This document shows positions 5,693 through 7,132 of a stretch of DNA of 7,132 nt, one piece after another. Origin of the DNA: Actinobacteria bacterium 13_2_20CM_68_14. GTDB taxonomy: Bacteria; Actinomycetota; Thermoleophilia; Gaiellales; Gaiellaceae. The first letter of the stretch is position 1, and each line of letters opens with the position of its first letter. The translations under genes were made by a program, and so were the position numbers. The notes beneath the pieces are model-generated. The model was given only the letters and a program-made list of their open reading frames with translations, was not told the DNA's origin and did not search any database. The stretch covers positions 6,311 through 13,442 of the forward strand of contig MNDB01000016.1 of NCBI GenBank assembly GCA_001914705.1, written 5' to 3'.

Positions 5693-6147
5693 GAGCGCGA
5701 CGGCTGGCTCCTCCGCAGGCGATTCTCGCGGCTCTGCTCGTCGCCGCTTTGGCGCTCGTGGCGATCGAACTGGGCAAGGGCGCCGCTGTTGAACCCGGGC
5801 CGAAGCTCGCCGACCCATGCCGGCCGCGCGAGGCGCACGTGAGCGGACTCGATGCGACGATCCAGCGCATCGTCCTCGACGGGCTCGACGGCGCCGCCTG
5901 TCGCCTTCACACGACACGGGAGGAGCTCGTCCTCTCGCTCGGGGGCGCTGACGGTCGGCCGCGGCGTTGGAGCGATCACACGATCGAAGTTGCGTTGCGG
6001 GCAGGTTTGCTCCGGGCAGTCGACGAAGCCGTTCGGCGGGGCGACCTGCCCGGGTTCGCGGTCCCCTTCCTGCGCAGGCTCATCGAGACGGCGCCCTTGG
6101 ACCGCCTGGTCAAGGGAGGAATCACGCTGAGCGACCTACTCCGCTAG
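5689..6147 (+). CDS. Membrane-anchored extracytoplasmic protein of unknown function, coupled to the MFS gene
   Basis: A 152-residue protein. A basic start, MRARRLAPP, and one hydrophobic segment (about 10-27, AILAALLVAALALVAIEL) form a signal anchor, so the remaining 125 residues should face outside. The outer part has ADPCRPREAHVSGLDATIQR (41-60), IVLDGLDGAACRLHTTREEL (61-80) and VLSLGGADGRP, then helices ending RLVKGGITLSDLLR. Cys44 and Cys71 are the only cysteines and could form a disulfide. No lipobox is present. The 'C..GLDA..QR..LDGLDGAAC.L..TREELVLSL' pattern looks like a conserved domain, but I cannot name it. The GTG at 5689 is fixed by the GTGA overlap with the MFS stop and by AGGA at 5678-5681. 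The coupling and shared outer location suggest an accessory subunit of the transporter; this is inference. Confidence 0.82.
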   Translation: MRARRLAPPQAILAALLVAALALVAIELGKGAAVEPGPKLADPCRPREAHVSGLDATIQRIVLDGLDGAACRLHTTREELVLSLGGADGRPRRWSDHTIEVALRAGLLRAVDEAVRRGDLPGFAVPFLRRLIETAPLDRLVKGGITLSDLLR

Positions 6148-6166
6148 CCCAACGGCTCCTAAGCGG
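6141..6166. terminator. Bulged hairpin across convergent stops; possible bidirectional terminator
   Basis: CCGCT (6141-6145) pairs with AGCGG (6162-6166), and inside it AGCC (6146-6149) pairs with GGCT (6154-6157) around the loop CAAC. The unpaired CCTA (6158-6161) forms a bulge. The structure spans the stop codons of both converging genes, which lie only 11 bases apart. It lacks a T-run, so the call is moderate to weak. Confidence 0.35.
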
Positions 6167-7031
6167 TCGCAGCAAGCGCAAGCGCGCCCAGCACCCCGGC
6201 TCGCGGGCCGAGGGCGGGGGCTGTGATGAAGCCGGAGATCCCGTCGCCGAACACCGGCGCGGAGAGGTACCCGTTCATCAGCGCGACGATCTCTCGCTGG
6301 ACGAGCTCCAGTAGGCCCGGCCGGTTCATGACGCCGCCGCCGATCACGACCCGCTCGGGCGAGAGGACGCAGATCACGCAGACGATCCCGAGCGCGAGGT
6401 ACCGGGCCTCCAGATGCCAGGCCGGCTCGTCGTCGAGCTCGGCCGCGGGCGTCCCCCAGCGCGCCTCGATCGCTCGGCCGGAGGCCAAGCCTTCCCAGCA
6501 GTCCCCGTGGTAGGGACAGACGCCTGGAAACGGGTCCACCTCCCGATCGTGCGGGATCCGCATGTGTCCGAACTCCGGGTGCAGCAGCCCGTGCACCAGC
6601 TTGCCGCCGACCATGCCGCCGCCGCCGATGCCGGTGCCAACGGTGATGTAGCAGGAGGTGTCGAGATCTCGTGCCGCCCCCCAGCGGTGCTCTCCGAGCG
6701 CGGCCGCGTTCACGTCCGTGTCGAAGGCGACCGGTACGCCGAGTCGGCGCTTGATCTCCCGCCCGAAGTCGGTCTGCGCCCAGCCGGGCTTCGGGGTCGT
6801 CGTGATGTAGCCCCAGGTCGGCGAGGCGGGGTTTCCGTCGAGTGGGCCGAACGAGCCGATCCCGACCGCGTCGACCGGCCCTTCGCGCTCGAAGAAGGCA
6901 ACTGCGCCGTCGATCGTCTCGGCCGGTGTTGTCGTCGGCAGCGTCGCGGTCGCTCGGAGGTCGTTCGGACCGGTGCCGATCGCGCATTCCCATTTCGAGC
7001 CGCCGGCCTCGATGCCGCCGTAGACCGTCAA
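6159..7031 (-). CDS. ROK-family sugar kinase (fructokinase-like)
   Basis: A 290-residue cytoplasmic ATP-dependent hexose kinase of the ROK family; the closest pattern is the B. subtilis YdhR/ScrK-type fructokinase. The phosphate-binding start is YGGIEAGGSKWECAIG (4-19). GIGSFGPLDGNPASPTWGYI (57-76) and TTTPKPGWAQTDF are typical of the fructokinase branch. FDTDVNAAALGEHRWGA (103-119) carries the catalytic Asp106. ITVGTGIGGG (129-138) is the ATP-site loop. The zinc site is intact: HPEFGHM with His156 near residue 154, and GVCPYHGDCWEG with Cys172, His175 and Cys178. A GTG at 7058 would add nine residues, but the TTG at 7029-7031 is preferred because it overlaps the upstream LacI stop as TTGA and gives the normal family N terminus. 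Next to a LacI regulator, it probably belongs to a sugar utilisation unit. Confidence 0.93.
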   Translation of the reverse strand: MTVYGGIEAGGSKWECAIGTGPNDLRATATLPTTTPAETIDGAVAFFEREGPVDAVGIGSFGPLDGNPASPTWGYITTTPKPGWAQTDFGREIKRRLGVPVAFDTDVNAAALGEHRWGAARDLDTSCYITVGTGIGGGGMVGGKLVHGLLHPEFGHMRIPHDREVDPFPGVCPYHGDCWEGLASGRAIEARWGTPAAELDDEPAWHLEARYLALGIVCVICVLSPERVVIGGGVMNRPGLLELVQREIVALMNGYLSAPVFGDGISGFITAPALGPRAGVLGALALAATA

Positions 7032-7132
7032 CCGGCCCCGTTCGTCTGGGCGCCGCACGACCTGCGGACCGTCAGCTGACCCGGGAGCACGACGACGTGG
7101 TCGCGGGCCGGCCCACGGCCCTGGATCCGCTC
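7028..7132 (-). CDS. LacI-family transcriptional regulator, C-terminal fragment; runs off the right edge
   Basis: The window holds only the last 34 codons and the stop. The end DHVVVLPGQLTVRRSCG is the classic LacI/GalR C terminus ('LP-ELVVR-SC'), followed by a short tail, AQTNGAG. The frame is open from the edge to TGA at 7028-7030, which overlaps the TTG start of the ROK kinase. LacI-type proteins bind operators as dimers and respond to a sugar ligand; the kinase next door suggests that they share a sugar. The DNA-binding and most of the ligand domain lie outside, so the ligand cannot be guessed. The call rests on a short motif plus context. Confidence 0.75.
   Translation of the reverse strand, partial: ERIQGRGPARDHVVVLPGQLTVRRSCGAQTNGAG

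Overview
The window is very GC-rich, with strong G/C third-codon bias, several GTG and TTG starts and tightly packed genes that often share four bases at stop/start junctions. This, together with the protein families present (DUF6325 with a SHOCT protein, a LuxR-type response regulator, a cytochrome bd subunit with close CydA motifs), suggests a high-GC actinobacterium, perhaps a soil Thermoleophilia/Solirubrobacterales-like lineage. The lineage is inference. No mobile element, tRNA, rRNA or CRISPR array is visible, and it reads as ordinary chromosome.

Layout. 1-513 (minus) is the 5' part of cydA, the cytochrome bd oxidase subunit I, running off the left edge. 674-844 (plus) is a 56-residue two-helix membrane protein with a good ribosome binding site. 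A possible 39-residue basic peptide (849-968) follows it and runs into an aldose 1-epimerase family gene (929-1900, plus). The epimerase ends on a CTAG that also supplies the stop of the converging DUF6325 gene (1897-2448, minus). DUF6325 is coupled by an ATGA overlap to an upstream SHOCT-domain membrane protein (2445-2720, minus). A short divergent spacer with an 18-bp imperfect palindrome separates this pair from two coupled unknown genes (2890-3150 and 3147-3458, plus). These converge, across a GC hairpin, on a NarL/LuxR response regulator (3495-4136, minus). Divergent from the regulator is a DHA2-like MFS transporter (4316-5692, plus) coupled by GTGA to a membrane-anchored extracytoplasmic protein of unknown function (5689-6147, plus). 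This pair converges on a ROK sugar kinase (6159-7031, minus), with a second hairpin at the junction. At the right edge the last 34 residues of a LacI-type regulator (7028-7132, minus) precede the kinase and overlap its TTG start by TTGA.

Functional reading. The LacI-ROK pair is a sugar-responsive regulator with a fructokinase-like kinase. The epimerase is also sugar-related but sits in a separate unit. The SHOCT/DUF6325 pair and the 86/103-residue pair are uncharacterised two-gene units. The most attractive unknown is the MFS/anchored-protein pair: the transporter has an unusually long soluble segment before its last helix and a degenerate motif A, and its coupled partner is predicted to place a two-cysteine domain on the same outer face. 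I do not see decisive evidence for a wholly new system. The two-gene unknown units are the best candidates.
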